Below are positions 1 through 8,070 of a DNA stretch of 64,000 nucleotides, piece by piece. The translations under genes and the position numbers were made by a program. This DNA comes from Chloroflexota bacterium (GTDB lineage Bacteria; Chloroflexota; Anaerolineae; Anaerolineales; Anaerolineaceae): the NCBI GenBank assembly GCA_029561345.1, contig JAKQJC010000046.1, positions 31,336 through 95,335 of the forward strand, in the 5' to 3' direction. The notes beneath the pieces are model-generated. The model saw nothing but the letters and a program-made list of their open reading frames with translations, searched no databases and was not told where the DNA came from. The first letter of the stretch is position 1. Each line of letters opens with the position of its first letter.

Positions 1-1
1 G

Positions 2-742
2 CCGGACCTGCCGCCTAACACGCCTTACAGTTACAACCAGGCCAATATTCTCAGTCTGGTGTACAACCGCAGCCGCAACACGCGCAGCTGGTTTGAGGTG
101 CTGACGCAAAACACCACCACGGAACTGCGCACCTTCATCAGCACGCGCACCCTGTCGGAATTTCTGGCAGCCACCAGCATGGTGGAGGAAGAGGCACGGG
201 CAGAGCAGCAGCAGGCAGTGGAAGCGCGCCGCGATGACATTGAAACAAACGCCGTGCCCAACGAACCAGCCCTGGATGGCCCCCTGCCGACCCAGGCCGG
301 GTTCCAGCCGCGCATGACCATTTCGCAGGATTTCTTTAACCCCAATCCGCCGGCGGGCTTTTTGGGGCGCCAGGTTGCCCAGGGTCTAAACCTGGATTGG
401 ATTGATGTAGGCACCTGGCGGCCTTCTGAGACCATCACCAATGCCTTCCTTGAGGCCCGCCGCTTGAGCGTGGAAAACGAATTTCAACGCCGCAGCATGG
501 ATTTTGTGGAGCCCGAAGCGCGGCTCTCTGAACTGGTGCGCCTGATCCGCGAGACGCCGCTGCTGGCTTACCGGCGCAGCACCACAGCCCGGCGCACGGA
601 GGACGAAACCCGCATGGATATCATCTCGGCTTACCTGGGCCTGCTGCGCGCTGCCCGCACCACCTATGAATCAACGGGTGAGGCGGTGCCGCAAGAGCTG
701 GATGCCGCCATTATTAATCTATCCAATTATCTGGTGCAATGA
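2..742 (+). CDS. Unknown protein, C-terminal part (5' end outside window)
   Basis: The reading frame is open from the first bases of the window and ends with TGA at 740-742, so this is the C-terminal part (about 246 residues) of a longer protein. I do not recognise a family. The visible part is hydrophilic, rich in Arg, Glu and Thr, has a Glu/Ala/Gln-rich probable helix around bases 180-240, and shows no membrane segment or catalytic motif. A GTG at 59 is in frame, but the frame continues upstream without a break, so there is no reason to start there. Its stop overlaps the next start as ATGA, so it is translationally coupled to the PEBP-domain protein that follows and probably shares its task. 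Confidence 0.7.
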   Translation, partial: PDLPPNTPYSYNQANILSLVYNRSRNTRSWFEVLTQNTTTELRTFISTRTLSEFLAATSMVEEEARAEQQQAVEARRDDIETNAVPNEPALDGPLPTQAGFQPRMTISQDFFNPNPPAGFLGRQVAQGLNLDWIDVGTWRPSETITNAFLEARRLSVENEFQRRSMDFVEPEARLSELVRLIRETPLLAYRRSTTARRTEDETRMDIISAYLGLLRAARTTYESTGEAVPQELDAAIINLSNYLVQ

Positions 743-2661
743 GGGGGCGCATGGACCTGACGCGTTTGCTGGATATTCGCAAAGACCTGAACCACGTGGA
801 CCCGGAAGGCTTTACCGGCCCGCGAACCCGCCGCCTGCTGCAGGAGATGGAACGCGCCTTTAACGAAGGCAGCACCACAGACGCCTGGCGCTGGGCGAAA
901 CGCCTTTATGCCACCTGCGCTGAAATGCCCAACCCGATGGAGAAGGCCGAGGCGATGGTGGACTGCGCGGCAGCGGCGGCGCGGTTGGGCAATGCCTCTC
1001 TGGCGCTGGATTGGCTGCGAGAGGCGCAGGGCATTTACGCGGAAGGCCGCCACCTGCACTACAAGGCCGTGACCGGCTGGATGCGCGGCTGGATTTGCAG
1101 CCAGATGGCCGATTGGGAGCGGCCAGGCTGTAAAAATGAGGGTCAAAACCTGCTGGCTGACAGTCACATGGTGATGGAACAGCTGATTGAGGCCAGCTCG
1201 GGCGAGCTGCGGACCTGGTATGAACAAAAATCGGAAGAACTGCTGAACGACCTGGTGAATGATGTGCCCGCGCCAGCAGCGGTCGCGGTTCAGGCCCGGC
1301 CTGTGCCCCTGCCGGCATCACAGATGCCCTTGCCCGCGGCGGTGCAAGACCCGCTGCCAGCTTCACAAATGATGAATCCGGTTCAACCGCGGCCTGCGCC
1401 CATATCTCCGGCCGCCCCGGTGCAAATTTCTGCGCCTGTTTTCTCAATATCTGCGGCAGCCATGCAAAACCCACTGCCGGCTTCGCAAATGGTGAACGCA
1501 GCTGCGCCTGTCCCACCGGCTCAGGCGGCTGCCCCCATTCAGAATAACACCCTGCCTGTGCATGAAACGCCCTTTCCGCCGGCCGGACAGGCCGTGGCGG
1601 AAGGGGTTCTGCCGGTAACCATGCGCCTTTTCGGCGTGCTGCCCAGCCTGCCTTCGGCCGAACTGGCGGCAGGCGGGCTGCAGGGTCTGGCCACAGGTCA
1701 CCTTGAGGTGGACCGGGTGCTGATTGGCGGGCGCATGTACCGCATGATGGACCCCTACCACAGCCAGTCGCCATTTGAACTGCCGCGCGCCCGTTATGTG
1801 ATTGTGGAAGCCGAGGATAATTCATTGGACCGCTGCGGCGGGCAGGGCGGCCGCGGCATTGACGCGGGCGATTACCTCTTTGTGCAGCTGCTGGATGAAG
1901 CTGATTTACAGGCTCTGGATGGCAAGCTGGTGGCGGTGGAAACCGCCGGCGATGACCATGCCATTTTCCGGCGACTGCAGGTGAACGCTGATTCGCCGCT
2001 TTACCGCCTGACGCCGCAAAGCAGCAGCAAGATTTACCTGCCCCTGGAGATGGATGAATGGACAGGAATGGTGCGGCTGCGCGGGGTGGTGCTGCTGGTG
2101 TTCAAGCCGCTGCTGCCTGACCTGCTGGTGGTGCGTCCATTGAACAATACCGCGCCGGCAGTGAACCCCAGACTGGAAACCCGCGAGGAAGGCTTTTATA
2201 TCAGCGGCCCACTTTTTCAAACGGGGCAGCCGATGACCGACCAGACCCTGGCGGTATCTCCTGAGCTGTTTTGGGCAGGCCTGCCGCCCGGCACACGCAG
2301 CCTGGCCCTCCTGCTGGAAGATATCACTGTGCCGTCTGATGTGATGACTCACTGGCTGCTCTATAACCTGCCGCCAACCCTGCAAAAACTGAATGCACAA
2401 ATGCCCCCTGTTCTGGAGGTGCCGGGGGTGGGGCGGCAGGGCTATAACGATTTTGACGGCCCGGGCTATGAGGCGCCCTGTCCTCCAGCGGGTGAAATTC
2501 ACACCTACCGTATCACGCTTTATGCGCTGAGCTGCGAGCCCATGCTGCCGCAGGATCTTTCAACAGGACCGTTCAAGGAAACCACCCGCACCTATGTGCT
2601 TGGCACGGCCAGGCTGGGATTCACCTGCGCGCGGGCGGCCGCAAATGGAGGTAAAGGCTGA
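739..2661 (+). CDS. Helical repeat / S24-like / PEBP fusion protein
   Basis: A 640-residue protein with three blocks. Residues 1-173 are helical and resemble a TPR-type scaffold. Residues 174-288 are a Pro/Ala-rich linker in which the heptad PLPASQM occurs three times. Residues about 290-465 resemble the C-terminal fold of LexA/S24 peptidases: Ser362 sits in a DNSLD stretch followed by an AGDYLFV strand, a DGKLVAVE strand and AIFRRL, where LexA carries its catalytic Lys; here that position is Arg411. Residues about 475-640 are a PEBP (YbhB/YbcL) domain with the THWLLYNLP core and the PPAGEIHTY segment. The start overlaps the previous stop (ATGA); an in-frame ATG at 751 is an alternative. The stop overlaps the next start. 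No signal peptide, so probably cytoplasmic. The PEBP call is secure, the S24 call is inference from strand pattern. Confidence 0.8.
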   Translation: MRGRMDLTRLLDIRKDLNHVDPEGFTGPRTRRLLQEMERAFNEGSTTDAWRWAKRLYATCAEMPNPMEKAEAMVDCAAAAARLGNASLALDWLREAQGIYAEGRHLHYKAVTGWMRGWICSQMADWERPGCKNEGQNLLADSHMVMEQLIEASSGELRTWYEQKSEELLNDLVNDVPAPAAVAVQARPVPLPASQMPLPAAVQDPLPASQMMNPVQPRPAPISPAAPVQISAPVFSISAAAMQNPLPASQMVNAAAPVPPAQAAAPIQNNTLPVHETPFPPAGQAVAEGVLPVTMRLFGVLPSLPSAELAAGGLQGLATGHLEVDRVLIGGRMYRMMDPYHSQSPFELPRARYVIVEAEDNSLDRCGGQGGRGIDAGDYLFVQLLDEADLQALDGKLVAVETAGDDHAIFRRLQVNADSPLYRLTPQSSSKIYLPLEMDEWTGMVRLRGVVLLVFKPLLPDLLVVRPLNNTAPAVNPRLETREEGFYISGPLFQTGQPMTDQTLAVSPELFWAGLPPGTRSLALLLEDITVPSDVMTHWLLYNLPPTLQKLNAQMPPVLEVPGVGRQGYNDFDGPGYEAPCPPAGEIHTYRITLYALSCEPMLPQDLSTGPFKETTRTYVLGTARLGFTCARAAANGGKG

Positions 2662-4025
2662 TGGACCTGGACAGCGCCGTGTTGAAGGACGGTTTTTTCC
2701 CGCCCGAAGCCCTCAACCGCTCGCCTTCCCTCACCTGGAGCGGCGTGCCGGCCGGCACACGCAGCTTTGCCCTGCTGATGATGGATGTGACCCCGGGAGT
2801 GGGGCAGGAAATGCCCCACTGGGTGATGTATAACATTCCCGCCAGCGTCAGCACCCTGGCGGCCGGGCTGCCGCGCAACCCGGTGCTGCGCGGGGTGGGA
2901 CGGCAGGGAATTAACTTTTTTAATGAAACAGGCTATCAGGGCCCGGTGGCCCTGGCAGATGAAGCTAATCACACTTACCGAATTTCATTATATGCTCTGA
3001 ACTGCGAGCCCAACCTGCCTCCTGATCTGAATGGGATGACCCTGCTGCAGCACATTCAAAATGATCTGCTGGAAGAGGTCTTTATTGAAGCCGTTTATGC
3101 CCGCACCTTCACCCTCACCAGCCCCGATATTTCACTCAATAAACCGCTGGGCCTGGTGCATACCCGCGACGGGCTGAACCAGTCGCCGGCTCTGGTGTGG
3201 AGCAACCCGCCCATGGGCACGCAGCGCTATGCGGTGCTGGCGGAGGATTACACGGCCCGGCCTTTCACCCTGTGGTCGGTATATGACATCCCGCCGCACA
3301 TCACCCGCCTGGCGGGCAACCAGCCGCGCGACCTGGTGCTGCAGGGGATTGGCTTTCAGGGGCACAACGACGCCAACCAGATGGGCTACGACGGCCCTCT
3401 GCCCGATGCCGGCGAGGAACGGCGGCTGCGTTTCAGGGTTTATGCCCTGAGCGGCGCCCCCGACCTGGAACCGGGGATGATTGCGGGAGATATCCGGCGC
3501 GCCATTCTGCCCTATTTTCTGGCCCAGGCCGAACTGGAACCACGTTATAAGCGCACTTTCACCCTCTTCAGCCCTGATTTTGAGGACCGGCGTCTGATGC
3601 CGGCCATCTGCCGGGGACAATCGCCGCGCCTGCGTTGGCGCAATGTGCCGCAGGGTACGCGCAGCCTGGCTCTGGTGTTGAAGGTTCCGCAGCATCCGCC
3701 GGAGCGCCGGGTGACCTGGATGGTGTATAATATTCAACCCGGTCTGATTGAAATTCCAGCCAATCTGCCGGCTTATGACCGGCTGGAAGGCCTGGGAGCC
3801 CAGGGCGTGGTGCTTGAAAAGCTCGAATCCCTGAAAGAGGTGAGCAGCCTGGGCTATGCCCGGCCGAACCCTCCCTGGGGGATCACGTATAACTGCCAGT
3901 TCCGCCTCTATGCGCTGGATTTTGGCCCCAATTTGCCGCTGCGTCTGGCACCGGAGCGGCTTGAATCCCTGATGCAGGGACATATTCTGGCGGTCGCTGA
4001 ATTGACCGGCCTTTTACGAGGATAA
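2661..4025 (+). CDS. Protein of three tandem PEBP (YbhB/YbcL-like) domains
   Basis: The 454 residues split into three units of about 150, each with the PEBP layout: an SP-x-L-x-W strand, a PxGT(R/Q)(S/R) turn, the central strand ending in a YN/YDIP motif, a glycine-rich middle, and a FRLYAL-type strand near its end. Unit 1 keeps the MPHWVMYNIP core with the ligand-site His. Unit 2 (FTLWSVYDIP) and unit 3 (VTWMVYNIQP) lack that His, so only the first looks able to bind an anionic ligand in the usual way. PEBP proteins bind phospholipid head groups or small ligands and regulate kinases or proteases; the role here is unknown. A strong ribosome site (GGAGGTAAAGG) precedes the ATG, which overlaps the previous stop. 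Single-domain PEBP proteins of 150-190 residues are usual. Confidence 0.85.
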   Translation: MDLDSAVLKDGFFPPEALNRSPSLTWSGVPAGTRSFALLMMDVTPGVGQEMPHWVMYNIPASVSTLAAGLPRNPVLRGVGRQGINFFNETGYQGPVALADEANHTYRISLYALNCEPNLPPDLNGMTLLQHIQNDLLEEVFIEAVYARTFTLTSPDISLNKPLGLVHTRDGLNQSPALVWSNPPMGTQRYAVLAEDYTARPFTLWSVYDIPPHITRLAGNQPRDLVLQGIGFQGHNDANQMGYDGPLPDAGEERRLRFRVYALSGAPDLEPGMIAGDIRRAILPYFLAQAELEPRYKRTFTLFSPDFEDRRLMPAICRGQSPRLRWRNVPQGTRSLALVLKVPQHPPERRVTWMVYNIQPGLIEIPANLPAYDRLEGLGAQGVVLEKLESLKEVSSLGYARPNPPWGITYNCQFRLYALDFGPNLPLRLAPERLESLMQGHILAVAELTGLLRG

Positions 4026-4029
4026 AATT

Positions 4030-4995
4030 ATGGTTATCAATCATCCTTCTGAACTGCCCAAAGCAATTTACTCCGTTTCGACCGATGTGACCCAGGCGCT
4101 GCAGCTCGGCCATCCGCTGGTGGCGCTGGAATCCGCGGTCATCACCCACGGCCTGCCTTATCCCGAAAACCTGACCCTGGCCCGCGACGTGGAAAGCGAA
4201 GTGCGCGCCAACCGCGCCATTCCGGCCACCATTGCCATCATCAAAGGCAAGGTGAAAGTGGGCCTGGAATTGCAGGAAATGGAAAGCCTGGCCTGCGAGG
4301 GTGAGGCACGCAAGATCAGCCGGCGCGACTACGGTATTGCCATTGCTGGAAAGATGAACGGCGGCACCACCGTGGCCGGCACGCTGATTGCCGCCCGCCA
4401 GGTGGGCATCAAAGTGTTCGCCACTGGCGGCATTGGCGGCGTGCACCGCAACGCCCCGTTTGATGTTTCGGCTGACCTGATGGAGCTTTCTCAGTCGCCG
4501 CTGGTGGTGGTATGCGCCGGGGCCAAGGCCATTCTGGACCTGCCCTCCACCCTGGAATATCTGGAAACGATGGGCGTGCCGGTGATCGGCTACCAGACGG
4601 ATGATTTCCCCGCTTTTTATTCCACCAGCAGCGGCCTGCCGGTGAGTTACAATGCCAGCTCGCCCGAACAGATTGCCCGCATCGCCACCATGCAGTGGAA
4701 GATGGGCCTGCGCAACGCGGTGCTGGTGGCCAATCCGCCGCCACCGGCCCTGGCCCTGCCGCGCGATGTGGTGGAGAAATATATTGAAAAAGCCCTGGCT
4801 GACGCCGAATCTCAGCATATCACCGGCTCGAAAGTGACGCCCTTCCTGCTGCGGCGTGTGACCGAGCTGAGCGGCGGCGCCAGCCTGCGCGCCAACCTGG
4901 CCCTGTTGAAAAGCAATGCCCGCCTGGCGGCAGAGATTGCCTACCAGATCTACCAGCTGTCCATCAAGACCGGTGAAAAGGAAGCGGGAAGTTAG
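4030..4995 (+). CDS. psuG: Pseudouridine-5'-phosphate glycosidase
   Basis: PsuG breaks the C-C bond of pseudouridine 5'-phosphate to give uracil and ribose 5-phosphate, or the reverse, in the cytosol. The 321-residue length fits the family. Family signatures are plain: LVALESAVITHGLPYP near the N-terminus, the ARKISRRDYG segment, TVAGTLIAARQVGIKVFATGGIGGVHR holding the catalytic lysine region, and VIGYQTDDFPAFY. It starts 4 bases after the preceding stop and so appears to be in the same transcript as the PEBP genes. The usual partner, pseudouridine kinase PsuK, is not beside it, so the kinase must be elsewhere or absent. Confidence 0.95.
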   Translation: MVINHPSELPKAIYSVSTDVTQALQLGHPLVALESAVITHGLPYPENLTLARDVESEVRANRAIPATIAIIKGKVKVGLELQEMESLACEGEARKISRRDYGIAIAGKMNGGTTVAGTLIAARQVGIKVFATGGIGGVHRNAPFDVSADLMELSQSPLVVVCAGAKAILDLPSTLEYLETMGVPVIGYQTDDFPAFYSTSSGLPVSYNASSPEQIARIATMQWKMGLRNAVLVANPPPPALALPRDVVEKYIEKALADAESQHITGSKVTPFLLRRVTELSGGASLRANLALLKSNARLAAEIAYQIYQLSIKTGEKEAGS

Positions 4996-5090
4996 CTGCG
5001 CTGCGATGTGCGGCGGAGGCGGGCGGTGCTTCCGGTTTTAACGGCCCCTGGTTTGCTCCGAAAGAGGAGGAGGGGCAGCATGTGAAAAAC

Positions 5091-5127
5091 AAGGAGGCGG
5101 AGCCCGCACAGCGGACTCCACCTCCTT
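5091..5127. terminator. Hairpin between convergent genes
   Basis: Arms AAGGAGGCGGAGCCCGC and GCGGACTCCACCTCCTT pair around an ACA loop with two mismatches. It lies between psuG (+) and the small minus-strand gene, so it can end transcripts from both sides. It has no clear T-run. Confidence 0.6.
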
Positions 5128-5157
5128 CGTTCAGGATCATTTATACTGGCCGGAACA

Positions 5158-5421
5158 TTAAAGAAAGAAAACTTCTTCTCCGCAGAAGGGGCAGCAAACT
5201 GCCTCGCCAGGAAAGAGGCGTTCCATGATATCCACCCGGTGCAGTTGATCCGTGTTGACGTCATAAAAGGGGCAGTTTTCCACAGTCATGTACTCAGCCT
5301 GGGCGGCCAGGATGGACTGCAGTTCATCCAGCGCATCCAGCAGGGCGTCTTCATCCAGGGGAACCTGGTCGAGCAGGGCGCGGAAGGCGTGGATGGGGTC
5401 GGTTTCGGGCATATCAGACAT
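5158..5421 (-). CDS. Small conserved-looking protein with C-terminal CPFCGEEV motif
   Basis: An 87-residue acidic protein whose body is predicted helical. The C-terminus ends in CCPFCGEEVFFL, preceded by a lone Cys in NCPFYDV. A CPFCGE knuckle is typical of small zinc-ribbon proteins, but a clear second CxxC pair is missing, so metal binding is uncertain. The start at 5421 is chosen because GGAG lies six bases upstream of the ATG. A much longer frame on this strand extends into the permease gene and is not real. It is divergent from the next gene, 75 bases away. No function assigned. Confidence 0.65.
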   Translation of the reverse strand: MSDMPETDPIHAFRALLDQVPLDEDALLDALDELQSILAAQAEYMTVENCPFYDVNTDQLHRVDIMERLFPGEAVCCPFCGEEVFFL

Positions 5422-5496
5422 AGGATTCTCCGGTAAGCAGGTTTGCCCAATCATATCACAGTTGGCAGGTTTGATCATGCGAAAAAGGAGGTTGAG

Positions 5497-6027
5497 ATGT
5501 ATAGGATTGCGGATCTGGCGGGGCATGCACTGACCTGGGTGCAGCCCGATTTTCTGAAGATGGAATATGAACTGCGGCTGGAAGACGGCCAGCCTGCGGC
5601 TTCGCTGGTGTTTCGCAGCTCTTTTGGCACCTTTGCCACGGCTGAAAGCGGCGACGGTTGCTGGACTTTTAAACGGGTGGGTTTCTGGCAGAACAAGGCT
5701 TCCATCCGGGCGTGCAGCGCCGAAGTGGACCTGGCTGAGTTTCACAACAACACCTGGAGCAGCGGCGGAACCCTGATTTACCCCAATGGGCGCCATTTCA
5801 AGGCCACCACCAACTTCTGGATGACCCAGCTTCAGTTCAGGCTGGACGAGGAACCGCTGGTGAACCTCAAGATCAAGAGCGGGTTTAAGCTTTCGGCAGA
5901 GGTGAGCCTGCTGCCGGCCGGCCTGCAGCAGCCCGAACTGCCCGTGCTGACCCTGTTTGCCTGGTACCTGGCGGTGATGTTGAGCAGTGATGCGGCGGCC
6001 ACCATGGCAGCCACAGCAGCGGTATAA
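5497..6027 (+). CDS. Unknown 176-residue protein, possible tubby/LURP-like barrel
   Basis: The ATG at 5497 is preceded at the right distance by AAGGAGG, which decides the start over an upstream in-frame TTG at 5443. The protein is strand-rich with many aromatic residues and alternating patterns (KMEYELRLEDG, SLVFRSSFG, TFKRVGFWQNKASIR), and ends in a hydrophobic Ala-rich helix (TLFAWYLAVMLSSDAAATMA). This pattern, and the length, are reminiscent of the LURP-one/scramblase-like barrel fold, but I cannot establish that from sequence alone. It ends at a strong bidirectional terminator and stands alone as a transcription unit. Confidence 0.6.
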   Translation: MYRIADLAGHALTWVQPDFLKMEYELRLEDGQPAASLVFRSSFGTFATAESGDGCWTFKRVGFWQNKASIRACSAEVDLAEFHNNTWSSGGTLIYPNGRHFKATTNFWMTQLQFRLDEEPLVNLKIKSGFKLSAEVSLLPAGLQQPELPVLTLFAWYLAVMLSSDAAATMAATAAV

Positions 6028-6047
6028 CTCCCTATTAATGAAAAATC

Positions 6048-6088
6048 GCTTCCAGGCGGGCCGCGGCCTGCCTGGAAGCACTTTTTGT
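6048..6088. terminator. Bidirectional intrinsic terminator
   Basis: GCTTCCAGGC and GCCTGGAAGC form a perfect 10-bp stem with a GC-rich inner loop. A T-run follows on the plus strand, and five A's precede it at 6041-6045, which gives a T-run on the minus strand. Confidence 0.9.
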
Positions 6089-6104
6089 TGACGCCTGTCA
6101 GGGG

Positions 6105-7943
6105 TTATAAACCCCAGAACACCACCAACCCCACCAGCAGCATGATGAAACTGAGCAGGGTCAGCCACACACCGATTTTGAAAAAGTCGGCAAAAGTGTA
6201 ATTGGCCGGGCCGATCATCAGCACATTCACCGGATGGGCCATGGGGGTCATAAAAGAGGTGGAGCAGCCAATGGCGGTGGCCACGGCCACAGCCTGGGGG
6301 TTGACGCCCATACTGATGGCCGCGGCAATGGCGATGGGGCCGGCCACCAGGGCCGCCACCTGGCCGCCCATGAATTGGGATAGCAGGGTGGCCAGGGCAA
6401 AGGAACCGGCCGCCACGCCCAGGGGCCCCAACGGCGCCACCAGCGCGATCATGCCCTGCCCCAGCCAGGCGGCCAGGCCGGTCTGGACCATGGCAGCGCT
6501 GGCCGAAACCATGCCGGCGATCATGAACACCGCCTGCCATTCGATGGAGCGGTAGGCTTCTTCCATGTTGATGACACCGGTCAGGATGGCGAGGAGAGCG
6601 CCCACCAGCATGCACAGGTAAATGGGCAGGCCGGCGATGGAAGCCGCGATGGCGGCGGTGATGATGGTTACGGAAAGGGCTGCTTTTTTGCGGTCCACCG
6701 GGCGGTCGCCGGAATGGGGTTCGATGACGATGAAATTGGGGCTGTTTTGCAGCATGGCCACCTGTTTTTCGGTGCCAAACACCAGCAGGGAATCGCCAGG
6801 GGTGAGGGGAAAATCGCCCACGTTGGTGCGGTATGAGCGGGTGAGGCGGCGCAAGGCAATGGCGGTCAGACCGTAGCGGCTGCGAAAGTCGATCTGTTTG
6901 AGGGTCTGGCCTTCGACAGCGGAATGGGGAGCCAGGATCACTTCGGTGAAGCGGATGCCGCGCTGAGAAAGATAGCCAGGATGGGCAGGTGGAGTGATCT
7001 CCAGGCCGGTTTCGCGCAGGCTGATGATTTTTTCCTCGCGGCCGACGAAGAAAATGCGGTCGCCTGGCAGAATGCGTTCGGTGGGAGCAGGCATGATGAT
7101 TTCGGTACGCCCGCGCTGGATGGCCGCCACCGCCACGCCCCAGTTGCGGCCGATATTCGTGTCGCGCAGGGTCTGGCCGGTGAGGCAGCAGTTTTCGGGG
7201 ATGACCGTTTCCCACAGGCGTTCGCTGATCTGGTACAGGTCTTCCAGTTCGCTGCCGGTGAGGCGGGCCAGAGCCTGCTCTTCAGAGGGTTCATGGTTGG
7301 GCAGCAGGTGTTTGCCGGTGAGGCCGAGGAAAAGGATGCCGGCAATGGCGATGAGCCCGCCGGTGGGGGTAAAATCGAGGATGTTGAGCGGGGTTTGCGG
7401 CGGGCTGGCAATGGGCAGCAGATCGCTGATGATGATGTTGGCGGTGGTGAAATAGGTGGCAATGCCGCCCAGCAGGCTGCCGTAGGAGACGGGAATGAGC
7501 AGTTTGGAGGGTTTGATGCGCGTCTGGCGAGCCACTTCCATGGCGCCAGGCACCATCAGGGCGGCGGCGGCCAGGTTGTTCATAAACATGGAGAGGAGGG
7601 CGGTGGAGGCGGCGAAGAGGATGATGAAGACAGCCTCTTTTTGCCCGCCCGCTTTGAGCAGGCGGCGGGCAAACCAGCGCGTGACGCCGCTTTTTTCAAG
7701 GCCGCGGGTAATGATGAAGAGGGAGATGAGCGTCATCACCACGGGCTGGCTGAAACCGGCGATGATTTTGATGACATTTTCGGGGGTATTGGCCGGCCCC
7801 AGCATTTCCAGGCCAAGCAACTGCATGATGCCCAGGGTGGCGGCGATGATCAGCGCGCCGACATCCAGGCGCAGGCGGTTGGCGGCAGCCAGCGCAAGGA
7901 CGATCAGCAGGGTGGCGATAAGGAGGATTTGATTCAGAGGCAT
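6105..7943 (-). CDS. SLC13-family permease with two TrkA-C (RCK_C) domains
   Basis: A 612-residue membrane protein. About six hydrophobic segments at the N-terminus include a GSLLGGIATYFTTANIIISDLL-type re-entrant region. A cytosolic middle follows with two consecutive RCK_C units, each ending in GDRIFFVG or GDSLLVFG. The second membrane half carries the matching re-entrant motif around GCSTSFMTPMAHPVNVLM. This is the common bacterial SLC13/DASS-like layout (sodium-coupled anion uptake: sulfate, dicarboxylate or similar); the RCK_C units probably sense a small ligand. I start at ATG 7943 (MPLNQ); a GTG at 7985 is in frame but adds 14 hydrophilic residues. The substrate cannot be told from sequence. 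Confidence 0.9.
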   Translation of the reverse strand: MPLNQILLIATLLIVLALAAANRLRLDVGALIIAATLGIMQLLGLEMLGPANTPENVIKIIAGFSQPVVMTLISLFIITRGLEKSGVTRWFARRLLKAGGQKEAVFIILFAASTALLSMFMNNLAAAALMVPGAMEVARQTRIKPSKLLIPVSYGSLLGGIATYFTTANIIISDLLPIASPPQTPLNILDFTPTGGLIAIAGILFLGLTGKHLLPNHEPSEEQALARLTGSELEDLYQISERLWETVIPENCCLTGQTLRDTNIGRNWGVAVAAIQRGRTEIIMPAPTERILPGDRIFFVGREEKIISLRETGLEITPPAHPGYLSQRGIRFTEVILAPHSAVEGQTLKQIDFRSRYGLTAIALRRLTRSYRTNVGDFPLTPGDSLLVFGTEKQVAMLQNSPNFIVIEPHSGDRPVDRKKAALSVTIITAAIAASIAGLPIYLCMLVGALLAILTGVINMEEAYRSIEWQAVFMIAGMVSASAAMVQTGLAAWLGQGMIALVAPLGPLGVAAGSFALATLLSQFMGGQVAALVAGPIAIAAAISMGVNPQAVAVATAIGCSTSFMTPMAHPVNVLMIGPANYTFADFFKIGVWLTLLSFIMLLVGLVVFWGL

Positions 7944-8022
7944 TGGATCATCCAGGACAACTTTCAGCCATACTTGGCATGACACTGATTATACCCGAAA
8001 GTGGAGGGCATGGCAGAGGATG

Positions 8023-8054
8023 AAAAAGCCCCGCGGTCAGGGCGGGGCGGAAAA
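8023..8054 (-). terminator. Intrinsic terminator of the reductase operon
   Basis: GCCCCGC (8028-8034) pairs with GCGGGGC (8042-8048). On the minus strand the stem is followed by five T's (A-run 8023-8027), just past the stop at 8071. Confidence 0.85.
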
Positions 8055-8070
8055 GGCGGGAAGGCCGGGA

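Noticed and set aside
5422..7215. Very long minus-strand frame continuing upstream of the small CPFCGE protein
   Set aside because: It runs through the SLC13 permease gene in another frame and gives an Arg/Pro/His-rich sequence with no domain; only the part from 5421 down has a ribosome site and sensible composition.
6924..7982. Plus-strand frame of 352 codons opposite the permease
   Set aside because: Gly/Asp/Gln-rich product typical of an antisense shadow in GC-rich DNA; the minus-strand permease with clear RCK_C domains explains the region.
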